10,407 bases of DNA from Thermoproteota archaeon (GTDB lineage Archaea > Korarchaeota > Korarchaeia > Korarchaeales > Korarchaeaceae), in NCBI GenBank assembly GCA_021158805.1, contig JAGGTZ010000030.1:1-10407 (forward strand). Direction: 5' to 3'. Positions 1-6,157 of the stretch are shown piece by piece (position 1 is the first letter of the stretch; each line of letters starts with the position of its first letter). Both the position numbers and the translations under genes were made by a program. A model generated the notes under the pieces. It saw only the letters and a list, made by a program, of their open reading frames with translations, did no database searches and was not told the origin of the DNA.

Positions 1-580
1 ATAGGGCTATATTTACATCTTCTCCTTCGCTTTTCAAGACCCTTACATGGGCTGTCGTGTTGCAAGTATTTATGAGTAGGAGAGAGAACTTACCTCCCCT
101 TAAATGAATTTTTCCGGAAGTATCGATGGTAACGAGGGGATCTACCGGCGTCATAGTCTCTATCTCGTAGATAACTACTTCCCCATTAGAGGAGACGTTA
201 ACTTCCCAGTATCCCTCATCTACAGGTATGATATAGCCACCGTCTTGGATGGTGTAGGTTCTCTTTAATGAGCCCTGTCCCTTGGAAACATCTATAGTCA
301 AAGTAGATGTATCTCTAACTCTCAGTAATGGCCAGTGTACGCCCTTTACTTGTATGGATGAGCCATTTGTTATATAGAATATCTTTATAACCCGAGCATC
401 TAGACAAAGAGGAACATCTGTCTCTATGATCAGGCTAGAGGCATTTGCATCCACGATCTCAATTGTTCTAGGTTCTATTAAGAAGCTAGAGTGTTCCTCC
501 TCCTTAAATGGATTATTTAGGGACATTAAAAGAATGATAATACCCAGTACCAGGAGAATTAATGGTAGATACCTCCTCAT
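1..580 (-). CDS. Membrane-anchored extracellular protein of unknown function, 3' end cut by window edge
   Basis: An open frame starts at the ATG at 580 and runs to base 1 without a stop, giving 193 residues so far. The N-terminus (MRRYLPLILLVLGIIILLMS) is two arginines followed by one long hydrophobic segment, so it is an uncleaved signal anchor or a signal peptide. The remainder is hydrophilic and beta-rich and I recognise no family. It carries four N-X-S/T sequons (N46, N72, N128, N174), which suits an extracellular glycoprotein. The start overlaps the stop of the upstream Ig-like protein gene as ATGA, and an AGGAGG ribosome-binding site sits 8 bases before it. Both fix the start and imply translational coupling. 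A shared surface complex with the upstream protein is inference. The true length is unknown. Confidence 0.8.
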   Translation of the reverse strand, partial: MRRYLPLILLVLGIIILLMSLNNPFKEEEHSSFLIEPRTIEIVDANASSLIIETDVPLCLDARVIKIFYITNGSSIQVKGVHWPLLRVRDTSTLTIDVSKGQGSLKRTYTIQDGGYIIPVDEGYWEVNVSSNGEVVIYEIETMTPVDPLVTIDTSGKIHLRGGKFSLLLINTCNTTAHVRVLKSEGEDVNIAL

Positions 581-3051
581 AAGAGCTTCCTCCTGATTAC
601 AAAGTAGCTGAGCAATGTCGTGAGCATGAGTATTACTGTTACTGTCAATTCTGGAGTCTTGGTATCTCCCCTTCTATAAGTTAGACATCTGCCCTCAAAG
701 GGCCTTATTGTAGGAAATTCGGTTGATTTCTCGCTACTTATTCGTTTAAGATTCCCCATTGCTATTTTCGATTTAGTATTCGATGTATTGGCTTCAGAAA
801 GAACTTTAAATGGAATTTCACCGGATTTCATGCCTTTTGGTCCTAAATAGATCCATCTTACCTTCCATACCCCCGGAATGCTCACTTTTATCTCCTTAGA
901 TATTTCTGACACCCCATGAACGTACACCTTTAGGATCTCTTTTCCTTTGGGATCAGTGATCCAAACTCTCCCTTTGATGCTCCCGTAGGATCTAACTATC
1001 ACTGTGACATTATTTCCTACAGTAGTTTCAGATGGAATTACTTCTACGGTTAACCTATCATGACGATCGTCCGCCTTAGAGGTCATATCTTCCAATTTAT
1101 TGCTAAGATTCGGAGTTTCTATGGATAAGGATCTATTATGCGATGAAGTACATGAGCGTTGAAGTTCCTCAGAGTCTGTAGTATTCGACATGTAAATTGA
1201 ACCTTCGCTACCGGATTTCTGTGATGGCACTGGGGCACTATGGTTTGATATACTGGTACCGGTGCTAGTGGTCGTACTCTCTGGTGTAGTAGATGTATCT
1301 ACAGATTTGACCTTCACAACTTTTGAGGCTTGAGCCTGGGCCCCATCTATATCCGTTGCCTTAGCTATAATTGATATTTCGGATATTCCAGAGGGTACTT
1401 GATAGCTGATTATCCCCCCTTCGTTCAAGGTATAGGTCTTGTCATTCACCTTTACGATTATGGAGAGACCAGGAGAATCGTCATGAGCGTTTATGGTGAT
1501 TCTGAGGATATCGCCAGGGTAGATAGATGTGCTGCTGACATCCATATCTATTTCAGGCGGGATGTTCTCCACAAACACCCTCCACGAAACATCGCATACC
1601 CCATAGTCGCTGGATGCGTGAGCATGAATAACGTAGTTCCCCTCCTTTATGTTATCAGGTATGCTTAGCGTATATTTTCCCTCTCCCAAAATCTGAGTTC
1701 TCTGTCCAGCAAATTCTATATATCCACTTACCTCATCCCCAAAGACCTCTAGTGTCAGGGAATCTTTCCTGTGAGCCGATGCGGGTATCTCTCCAACTAT
1801 TTTCGGGGGCATACCAACTCTTATCATCTTTTCTAGCGATGAAGTAGCCCCATCTAAATCGACTGCCTCTGCTCTTATGTTTAACGTCCCCCTGAGGTTA
1901 TCAGGAACGGTATAGGAGATCTCTCCGCCATTACTGCTTAGCTGGAATTGTTTGTGAACCTCTTGCCCTTCTATGGTCAATGTTACCTTAAGTCCCTCAG
2001 AATCGTCGCTCGCCGACACCGATATTACTACTTCACCACCAGAAGGGACCTTATCGCTACTAACAGCCATAGAAATGGAGGGTGGTTCATTTATGACTTC
2101 TATAGACCAACTTTCACTAGTTGTACCATCTACATCGGAAGCTGTAGCACTAATCCGATAATTACCAGCCCTTATGTCACGGGGAACAGTAAGAGAATTG
2201 CTTCCAACGTTCAAGTTTACCTTATCGCCAAAGAATTGTGCGACAGCGCTTACACTATCGCCATCTGACTCCTCAACGTTTATTGTCAGTCGATCGCCCC
2301 TATGCAGAGATGATGGAACATCACCACTAATCTCTGGGGGTGAGCCTAAGATTGTTACTGCTTTACTCTCATGATCTATGGCTGATACACCAGCATATAC
2401 TTTATAAACAGTGAATTTGACATTCAGCTGACCGGCAGGCTTATCTACGAGATTGAGATTTACACGCCTGCTATAGACTCCTTTTGACACCTTATTTAGG
2501 TTATACCTACTTCCACCTATCTCAGCGTATACATTAAGCGTACCTACACTATCGTCTATGTCCGATAAGCCGTTCACCTTGAGTTCAATTTCATCTCTCT
2601 TATGTATCTGCGTAGGAGATATTGAAGGTGTCCATCTATCTGGAATAGCTACTATGTATGCCTTTCCTAAGTTCTTCGTATCCGAATCACTGTAACCGTT
2701 CACATTGCATTTTATTGTTATGGATAGCGATGCGTATTCGCTAGGCTCGTAATGAATGTAGACCCTAACGCTACCACTCCTAGTACTCTTTATTATGGAG
2801 CTAGAAATAACATTCATGTTTTTGGCAGATACCTGCACTGAAAGGTCTGTATTAGCGATATCGGTAGATGAGAGGTCGAACTTGAAGTTAATGATTTTCT
2901 CGCCGGGCTTCGTAGCAGGTGAGATGCTTGAAGGGTTTACGCTAGTAAACCTTATACTACATGAAACAGCTTGCTTGGAGCGAAATTGTGGTAGAGAAAC
3001 CATTAACATGAGAATCAACAATAATCTAAGCAATCCTAATCTTAAGGGCAT
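577..3051 (-). CDS. Large secreted, membrane-anchored protein with tandem Ig-like modules (surface/S-layer-like)
   Basis: About 824 residues counted from the ATG at 3051; a TTG directly before it is a less likely start. Residues 1-25 form a signal peptide (basic start, then a Leu/Met-rich core). The ectodomain is beta-sandwich modules opened by PP or SP and ending in ATDIDGA/ASDVDGT-type acidic turns, as in PKD/cadherin-like domains. Module A (about 238-322) and B (323-414) are repeated as A' (415-497) and B' (498-585). A Ser/Thr-rich linker (586-664) follows, then one more beta domain (665-751). Last come a transmembrane helix (about 800-819) and an RRKLL tail, so the protein is outward-facing and anchored at its C-terminus. 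Six N-X-S/T sequons lie only after residue 600. No Shine-Dalgarno or clear TATA box precedes the start, so it may be read through from the lrp-type gene 60 bases upstream. The exact role (S-layer, adhesion or stalk) cannot be told. Confidence 0.85.
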   Translation of the reverse strand: MPLRLGLLRLLLILMLMVSLPQFRSKQAVSCSIRFTSVNPSSISPATKPGEKIINFKFDLSSTDIANTDLSVQVSAKNMNVISSSIIKSTRSGSVRVYIHYEPSEYASLSITIKCNVNGYSDSDTKNLGKAYIVAIPDRWTPSISPTQIHKRDEIELKVNGLSDIDDSVGTLNVYAEIGGSRYNLNKVSKGVYSRRVNLNLVDKPAGQLNVKFTVYKVYAGVSAIDHESKAVTILGSPPEISGDVPSSLHRGDRLTINVEESDGDSVSAVAQFFGDKVNLNVGSNSLTVPRDIRAGNYRISATASDVDGTTSESWSIEVINEPPSISMAVSSDKVPSGGEVVISVSASDDSEGLKVTLTIEGQEVHKQFQLSSNGGEISYTVPDNLRGTLNIRAEAVDLDGATSSLEKMIRVGMPPKIVGEIPASAHRKDSLTLEVFGDEVSGYIEFAGQRTQILGEGKYTLSIPDNIKEGNYVIHAHASSDYGVCDVSWRVFVENIPPEIDMDVSSTSIYPGDILRITINAHDDSPGLSIIVKVNDKTYTLNEGGIISYQVPSGISEISIIAKATDIDGAQAQASKVVKVKSVDTSTTPESTTTSTGTSISNHSAPVPSQKSGSEGSIYMSNTTDSEELQRSCTSSHNRSLSIETPNLSNKLEDMTSKADDRHDRLTVEVIPSETTVGNNVTVIVRSYGSIKGRVWITDPKGKEILKVYVHGVSEISKEIKVSIPGVWKVRWIYLGPKGMKSGEIPFKVLSEANTSNTKSKIAMGNLKRISSEKSTEFPTIRPFEGRCLTYRRGDTKTPELTVTVILMLTTLLSYFVIRRKLL
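589..594 (-). promoter_or_regulatory. Ribosome-binding site inside the upstream coding region
   Basis: AGGAGG on the minus strand lies 8 bases before the ATG at 580. It is formed by the Arg codons of the RRK tail of the upstream protein. It is the strongest Shine-Dalgarno match in this gene pair and selects the start of the downstream gene. Confidence 0.7.
1297..1809 (-). repeat. Ig-like module pair A'-B', second copy
   Basis: This second copy starts at PPKIVGEIPASAHRKDSLT and ends at VVKVKSVD, just before the Ser/Thr-rich linker. It is slightly shorter than the first copy, with small gaps in the A' DDSV-equivalent loop and in the B' strand after its VND turn. It carries a Cys (YGVCDV) that the first copy lacks. 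Confidence 0.75.
1810..2340 (-). repeat. Ig-like module pair A-B, first copy (protein-level duplication)
   Basis: This stretch encodes PPEISGDVPSSLHRGDRLT through the B module ending in IRVG. It aligns along its whole length with the next copy at 1297-1809. Matching landmarks include SSLHRGDRLT/ASAHRKDSLT, AGNYRI/EGNYVI, SASDDSEGL/NAHDDSPGL and AVDLDGA/ATDIDGA. The relation is clear in protein but not obvious in DNA, so the duplication is old. Confidence 0.75.
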
Positions 3052-3089
3052 CAAATTAGCTAATTATTGCTTTTGAAGACACAATTCAA

Positions 3090-3106
3090 TCTCGAAGTAC
3101 TCGAGA
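3090..3106. repeat. Inverted repeat TCTCGA-N5-TCGAGA
   Basis: Six-base perfect arms flank a five-base spacer, 5 bases past the stop of the Lrp-type gene and 39 bases before the surface protein start. It could be a hairpin in the Lrp-gene 3' end or a dyad operator for the surface gene. No T-run follows on the minus strand, so an intrinsic terminator is not well supported. Confidence 0.4.
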
Positions 3107-3111
3107 AAGTA

Positions 3112-3522
3112 TTACCATATGGCTAGGATAATCATGCTTAAAGTTCCGCCTACTCCTTCAATTCCTCTTATCTCTTCTATAGACTGATTGAGGCTAATTG
3201 TGTCTGGACTAGCTATTTCAACTACCACATCATATTCTCCAGTCACCTCACAGGCCTTAACTACATCCCTTATCTTAGATATCGTTTTAGCTACATCGGG
3301 GATATTGTATCCTTGCTTGACCTTCACCAAGACAATGGCCTTCATACCTGATTCTCCAATCTCAACCGTGAATCTCTTGATTACTCCTCCTTTTATCAGC
3401 TTGTTAACTCTCTTCCTTATAGTGGCTTCACTAACACCTAGTTGCTTGGCTATGTCCGTATAAGGGGTCCTAGCGTCTTTCGTGAGGATTTCTATTATAC
3501 GCCTATCCAGTTCATCGAGCAA
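3112..3522 (-). CDS. Lrp/AsnC-family transcriptional regulator (LysM-like)
   Basis: About 136 residues, the usual size for the family. The N-terminal half is a winged helix-turn-helix: LDELDRRIIEILTKDARTP, then the recognition helix region DIAKQLGVSEATIRKRVNKL and GGVIKRFTVEI. The C-terminal half is the RAM/Lrp effector-binding domain (KAIVLVKVKQGY, then VKACEVTGEYDVVVEIA). The RTPYTDIAKQLGVSEATIRKR stretch resembles crenarchaeal LysM, a lysine-pathway regulator, but the ligand here is unknown. I chose the TTG at 3522 because GAGGTGA lies 5 bases before it and LDELDRR is the standard family start. A GTG at 3531 is in frame and would suit a leaderless transcript. The gene is divergent from the OB/AAA-like gene and shares its palindromic promoter region. 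It may control that gene, itself, and the surface genes downstream. Confidence 0.9.
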   Translation of the reverse strand: MLDELDRRIIEILTKDARTPYTDIAKQLGVSEATIRKRVNKLIKGGVIKRFTVEIGESGMKAIVLVKVKQGYNIPDVAKTISKIRDVVKACEVTGEYDVVVEIASPDTISLNQSIEEIRGIEGVGGTLSMIILAIW

Positions 3523-3527
3523 GCTTT

Positions 3528-3534
3528 TCACCTC
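3528..3534 (-). promoter_or_regulatory. Ribosome-binding site GAGGTGA selecting a TTG start
   Basis: GAGGTGA on the minus strand matches the archaeal anti-Shine-Dalgarno sequence and ends 5 bases before the TTG at 3522. The in-frame GTG at 3531 lies within this motif, so if the motif is used as a binding site the GTG is not the start. Confidence 0.5.
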
Positions 3535-3555
3535 TTGCCTTACTCATTGAGAACT

Positions 3556-3571
3556 GATAAATTAATAATAT
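3556..3571. promoter_or_regulatory. Shared A/T-rich region with back-to-back TATA-like boxes
   Basis: This is an A/T block between divergent genes. On the plus strand ATTAATAAT lies about 25-31 bases before the ATG at 3592, the spacing of a leaderless archaeal transcript. On the minus strand AATTTATC (from 3563 to 3556) lies 25-32 bases before the GTG at 3531 and would leave an 11-base leader to the TTG at 3522. The boxes are inferred from position and composition only. Confidence 0.5.
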
Positions 3572-3583
3572 CTAGCGCTAGAT
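3570..3583. promoter_or_regulatory. Perfect 14-bp palindrome, candidate operator
   Basis: ATCTAGCGCTAGAT is a perfect palindrome with no spacer. It abuts the TATA-like block and lies between it and the ATG at 3592. A dimeric regulator bound here would block polymerase on the plus-strand gene. It would also sit just upstream of the minus-strand TATA box. The adjacent Lrp-type regulator is the obvious candidate binder, because such proteins bind short dyads near their own promoters. Binding is inference. Confidence 0.5.
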
Positions 3584-3591
3584 TGGTCTTG

Positions 3592-4857
3592 ATGTCCATG
3601 AACATTGAGGAAATAATTAATGGGAAAGCCCCTTATGGGTCAAAGATTGTGGTAGAGGGGAACATTAGGGACCTGCTCCCCGTATTCAAGCTCGGCGACA
3701 TATCCTATGATAGGTTCATCTTAGAGGATGGGACAGGGCGCATAGTAGTGCTCCTACCATCGTCGACCAAGTATTACCTTCCAGGAGATACTGTCAAGGT
3801 TGTAGGGAGGGTAAGGCCATGCCCCTATGCTCCATCTAGCCCCTGCATAGAGTCATCAGACGAGGAGGTAGAGATAAGAGGATGGAAGTGGATAGACCCT
3901 CACTTCCGCAAAGAGCTAGATAAGATGGGCAACTTCTACGTGCGTATCTTGCTCCAAGTATCGACAGTAGATGATGAGGTGATTCGTGGTATCTTAGAAA
4001 CAAGTCTAGATCCCATGAAAATAAAGGAGAGATTTGAATACGTCTTAGAGAAGGGTGAACCTGCTTCATACCTCATAGAGACCCTCTCGTCCATGACAAT
4101 GTATTCCATCTTCTTCCGTGACCTTGAGGCAGCGAAATCTGTGAAGACCTCCATATACTTGGTGAAGGGGCTTGATCTACCTGAGGGTATCAGATCCAGT
4201 TTACGAATTTTAGAGGAGATGGTGGACTCACTAACCAGCAGAGAAGGCCTGGCCTCCTACGTCAAACCACCAGAAGCTGTAAGAGGGGTAGTGGAGAGAT
4301 ATCCCTTAGCTGAGGATAAGGATCTGAAGGAACTTGCTGGCTTGGAGTGGGTTGCTAACAGAATTCTAAAGAGTTTGAAGGAGGGAAAGGGTGAATTCGT
4401 CATTATAGAGATAAAGGACAGAACACAGCTTGTGTTAACTAGGAGGCTTGCGGAGATAGTCTCTGGTATATCCGGGCTTAAGCTCTATTACATGCCCGTC
4501 TCATCCGTTACAGATACCGAGAGCTTTTTAGAAGCAGTTAACGACCTTAAAGTAATATCTGATTCAATAAAGTCTGGTGAGAGCGCTGTTATCTATTTAG
4601 AGGGATTAGAAATACTTCTTCCTAGTGATATGATGTTGTCTGCAATGAAGCTCCCTGAAGAGGGGGTTGAAGGAGCAAAAGTCTTTAAGACAGAGATGGG
4701 TGACTTATTTGAGCGACTACTACAAGGAAACTCCGTCATAATAGTTGCTACAACCTCCAAAGCGTTAATAGATGATAAATTCTCCAGTAAAGCTACAATG
4801 CTAATAAGCGGCACAACCTTCAGGGACATTGGAAGTACTCCAAAGCTCCCGTATTGA
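3592..4857 (+). CDS. OB-fold protein with a degenerate AAA+-like domain lacking catalytic motifs
   Basis: 421 residues from the ATG at 3592, with a second ATG at 3598. The frame is open back to 3442, but that part lies inside the divergent regulator. Residues about 18-97 look like a nucleic-acid-type OB fold (IVVEGNIRD, FILEDGTGRIVVLL, YLPGDTVKVVGRV). Residues 105-240 are mainly helical. From 244 the order follows an AAA+ domain: KELAGLE (like the DIGGLE entry of CDC48-type domains), a strand and helix at 269-288, AVIYLEGLEIL (332-342) at the Walker B place, and VIIVATTSKALIDDKF (382-397) at the sensor 1 place. The Walker A GPPGTGKT is replaced by IKDRT, the Walker B DE by EG, and the sensor Asn by Ser, so ATP hydrolysis is not expected. 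It may be a scaffold or regulatory subunit binding DNA or RNA. The AAA relation is my reading of the pattern, unproven. Confidence 0.75.
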   Translation: MSMNIEEIINGKAPYGSKIVVEGNIRDLLPVFKLGDISYDRFILEDGTGRIVVLLPSSTKYYLPGDTVKVVGRVRPCPYAPSSPCIESSDEEVEIRGWKWIDPHFRKELDKMGNFYVRILLQVSTVDDEVIRGILETSLDPMKIKERFEYVLEKGEPASYLIETLSSMTMYSIFFRDLEAAKSVKTSIYLVKGLDLPEGIRSSLRILEEMVDSLTSREGLASYVKPPEAVRGVVERYPLAEDKDLKELAGLEWVANRILKSLKEGKGEFVIIEIKDRTQLVLTRRLAEIVSGISGLKLYYMPVSSVTDTESFLEAVNDLKVISDSIKSGESAVIYLEGLEILLPSDMMLSAMKLPEEGVEGAKVFKTEMGDLFERLLQGNSVIIVATTSKALIDDKFSSKATMLISGTTFRDIGSTPKLPY

Positions 4858-5305
4858 GTAGGAGCTTCAGTAGTCTATAGGACATACCCCATATTACACG
4901 CCCAGCTCCTATGAAGGCCCTGGTTATGATCCTTCTCCTTGGAATAAAGGCATACCCCTCTCTTAATCCTCTCAGATCTACCCAGAAAGCTTCTTCCACC
5001 TCCGACCCAGACTCTAAGCGTACATCACCTGGTAACGCAAATATAAAGGGCTTCACTCTCATCCTTACCGTTAAAGGACTTATGCAAGGCAGCTCTGCCC
5101 ATCTTGAGTTCCTAGAGAGTGTGATCCCGGTCTCTTCTCTAATCTCCCTTATAGCTGCGTCCAAACAATCTGTGTCTCTATTTTCTATCCTACCTCCCGG
5201 AAACCCAATGTCCCAGAGGAAGGGGTCCTCCGGATCAGGACTTCTCTTTATCATCAGCACTTCGCATCCCTTTATGATAATGCCAATCGCAGCATCGCAC
5301 TCCAT
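4820..5305 (-). CDS. Nudix hydrolase (NUDT7/8-like PGG type)
   Basis: 161 residues. The Nudix signature spans about 36-61: PGGRIENRDTDCLDAAIREI followed by REETGI. The REIREETGI core (E54, E57, E58) supplies the metal-binding glutamates. One extra residue lies between the GG and the helix, and Thr occupies the place of the first signature Glu. Relatives acting on CoA-type pyrophosphates have the same layout, with KRS/PxDP before the PGG (here KRSPDPEDPFLWDIGFPGG) and VKPFIFAL after it. The C-terminal VIWGMSYRLLKLLL also resembles archaeal members. The substrate is probably a CoA or nucleoside-diphosphate compound but is not settled. A TATA-like TTTTTATC (5341-5334) lies 29-36 bases upstream, so the mRNA is probably nearly leaderless. 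The last 38 bp overlap the convergent OB/AAA-like gene. Downstream tail residues ALEYFQCP are encoded inside that overlap. Confidence 0.9.
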   Translation of the reverse strand: MECDAAIGIIIKGCEVLMIKRSPDPEDPFLWDIGFPGGRIENRDTDCLDAAIREIREETGITLSRNSRWAELPCISPLTVRMRVKPFIFALPGDVRLESGSEVEEAFWVDLRGLREGYAFIPRRRIITRAFIGAGRVIWGMSYRLLKLLLNTGALEYFQCP

Positions 5306-5365
5306 ATATCCATTTAAATTGTTAGAATCGGATGATAAAAATGTGCAGGCTAAAGGGGTGGCTCC
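5306..5365. promoter_or_regulatory. Divergent promoter region between the Nudix gene and uppS
   Basis: Two TATA-like elements face outward and cross over. TTTTTATC (5341-5334, minus) serves the Nudix gene. TTTAAATT (5313-5320, plus) lies 46-53 bases before the uppS ATG. GGGGTG at 5355-5360 is a plausible ribosome-binding site 5 bases before that ATG. The assignments rest on spacing only. Confidence 0.45.
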
Positions 5366-6157
5366 ATGGGCCTCTTAGATATTCTCTACAAACTGGCTAG
5401 TAAGATACAGATGCCCCTCTACCAGAGGTATCTGGAAACCAAGGTGAGAGGGGGAGAGATCCCAGAACACATAGCTATCATACTGGATGGGAACAGGAGG
5501 TTTGCTAAGAAAATAGGGATTGGATGGGCTGAGGCTTATAAGTTAGGTGCAGATAGGGTTGAGGAGGTACTAAATTGGTTGGCTGAACTTGGTGTTAAAC
5601 ATGTCACCCTCTATGCCTTCTCTACAGAGAACTTTTCGAGGCCCAAGGAGCAAGTTGAAGCGGTATTCAATGTAATAGAGAGGAAGTTCATGGAACTGCT
5701 GGAGAGAGTAAATGAGCTGGAGAAGAACAGTATAAGATTTAGGGTGATAGGCAGGAAAGAGCTAATACCTCAGAGAATTCTGGAGTTGGCTTCTAAGCTG
5801 GAAGAGGCGACAAAGAACTACGGTCCAAAGACAATCAATGTAGCACTAGCTTATGGAGGAAGGAGTGAGATAGTAGACTCTGTAAGGAAGATCGCTGAGA
5901 AAGTAGCGAAGGGGGAGATAAAGCCAGATGAGATAGATGAAGAGGTCATAAGATCCCATCTATACGCCCCGGATCTCCCAGATCCAGATCTCATAATAAG
6001 GACCTCAGGGGAGGAAAGGCTGAGCAACTTCCTACTCTGGCAATCCGCATATTCTGAACTGTACTTCTGCGAGGCATACCTCCCAGAGTTCAGGAAGATA
6101 GATTTGTTGAGAGCGATAAGAGACTATCAAAGGAGGAAGAGGAGGTTTGGAGTATAA
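5366..6157 (+). CDS. uppS: cis-Prenyltransferase (undecaprenyl/polyprenyl diphosphate synthase)
   Basis: 263 residues, normal for the family. It condenses isopentenyl diphosphates onto an allylic primer in cis to make a long polyprenyl diphosphate. In archaea this becomes the dolichol-type lipid carrier for N-glycosylation and other envelope glycans. All signature blocks are present: HIAIILDGNRRFAKK (catalytic D41, N43, R45), TLYAFSTENFSRP (81-93), INVALAYGGRSEI (157-169), and RTSGEERLSNFLLWQSAYSE (212-231) with the diphosphate-binding arginines R212 and R218. A short amphipathic N-terminus precedes the first block, and the C-terminus is basic (RRKRRFGV). It leads a run of four overlapping plus-strand genes. 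Product chain length cannot be read from the sequence. The nearby glycosyltransferase and sequon-rich surface proteins fit a glycosylation role. Confidence 0.96.
   Translation: MGLLDILYKLASKIQMPLYQRYLETKVRGGEIPEHIAIILDGNRRFAKKIGIGWAEAYKLGADRVEEVLNWLAELGVKHVTLYAFSTENFSRPKEQVEAVFNVIERKFMELLERVNELEKNSIRFRVIGRKELIPQRILELASKLEEATKNYGPKTINVALAYGGRSEIVDSVRKIAEKVAKGEIKPDEIDEEVIRSHLYAPDLPDPDLIIRTSGEERLSNFLLWQSAYSELYFCEAYLPEFRKIDLLRAIRDYQRRKRRFGV
6131..6136 (+). promoter_or_regulatory. Ribosome-binding site supporting a TTG start at 6147
   Basis: AGGAGG lies within the 3' end of uppS, 10 bases before the TTG at 6147. A second GGAGG (6141-6145) is only one base from the TTG and too close to act for it. 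No ATG or GTG precedes this TTG in the frame, which is closed by a TAA at 6117. Confidence 0.5.

Noticed and set aside
1399..2374. Several plus-strand open frames of 60-110 codons opposite the surface protein gene.
   Set aside because: They show low-complexity or unnatural composition with no motifs or start signals, and mirror the minus-strand codons.
3090..3106. Intrinsic terminator for the Lrp-type gene.
   Set aside because: The dyad is short and no T-run follows it on the minus strand. It is kept only as an inverted repeat.
3442..3591. A 50-residue N-terminal extension of the OB/AAA-like protein.
   Set aside because: It lies antisense inside the Lrp-type gene and spans the divergent promoter and palindrome. 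The OB fold begins just after the ATG at 3592.
3592..4857. Annotation as proteasome-activating nucleotidase (OB plus AAA+).
   Set aside because: The P-loop, Walker B acids and sensor Asn are all missing. There is no N-terminal coiled coil or C-terminal HbYX motif of the PAN kind (it ends in KLPY).
4911..5378. A 155-codon plus-strand frame opposite the Nudix gene.
   Set aside because: It is antisense to a clear Nudix hydrolase, ends inside uppS, and shows no recognisable motif.
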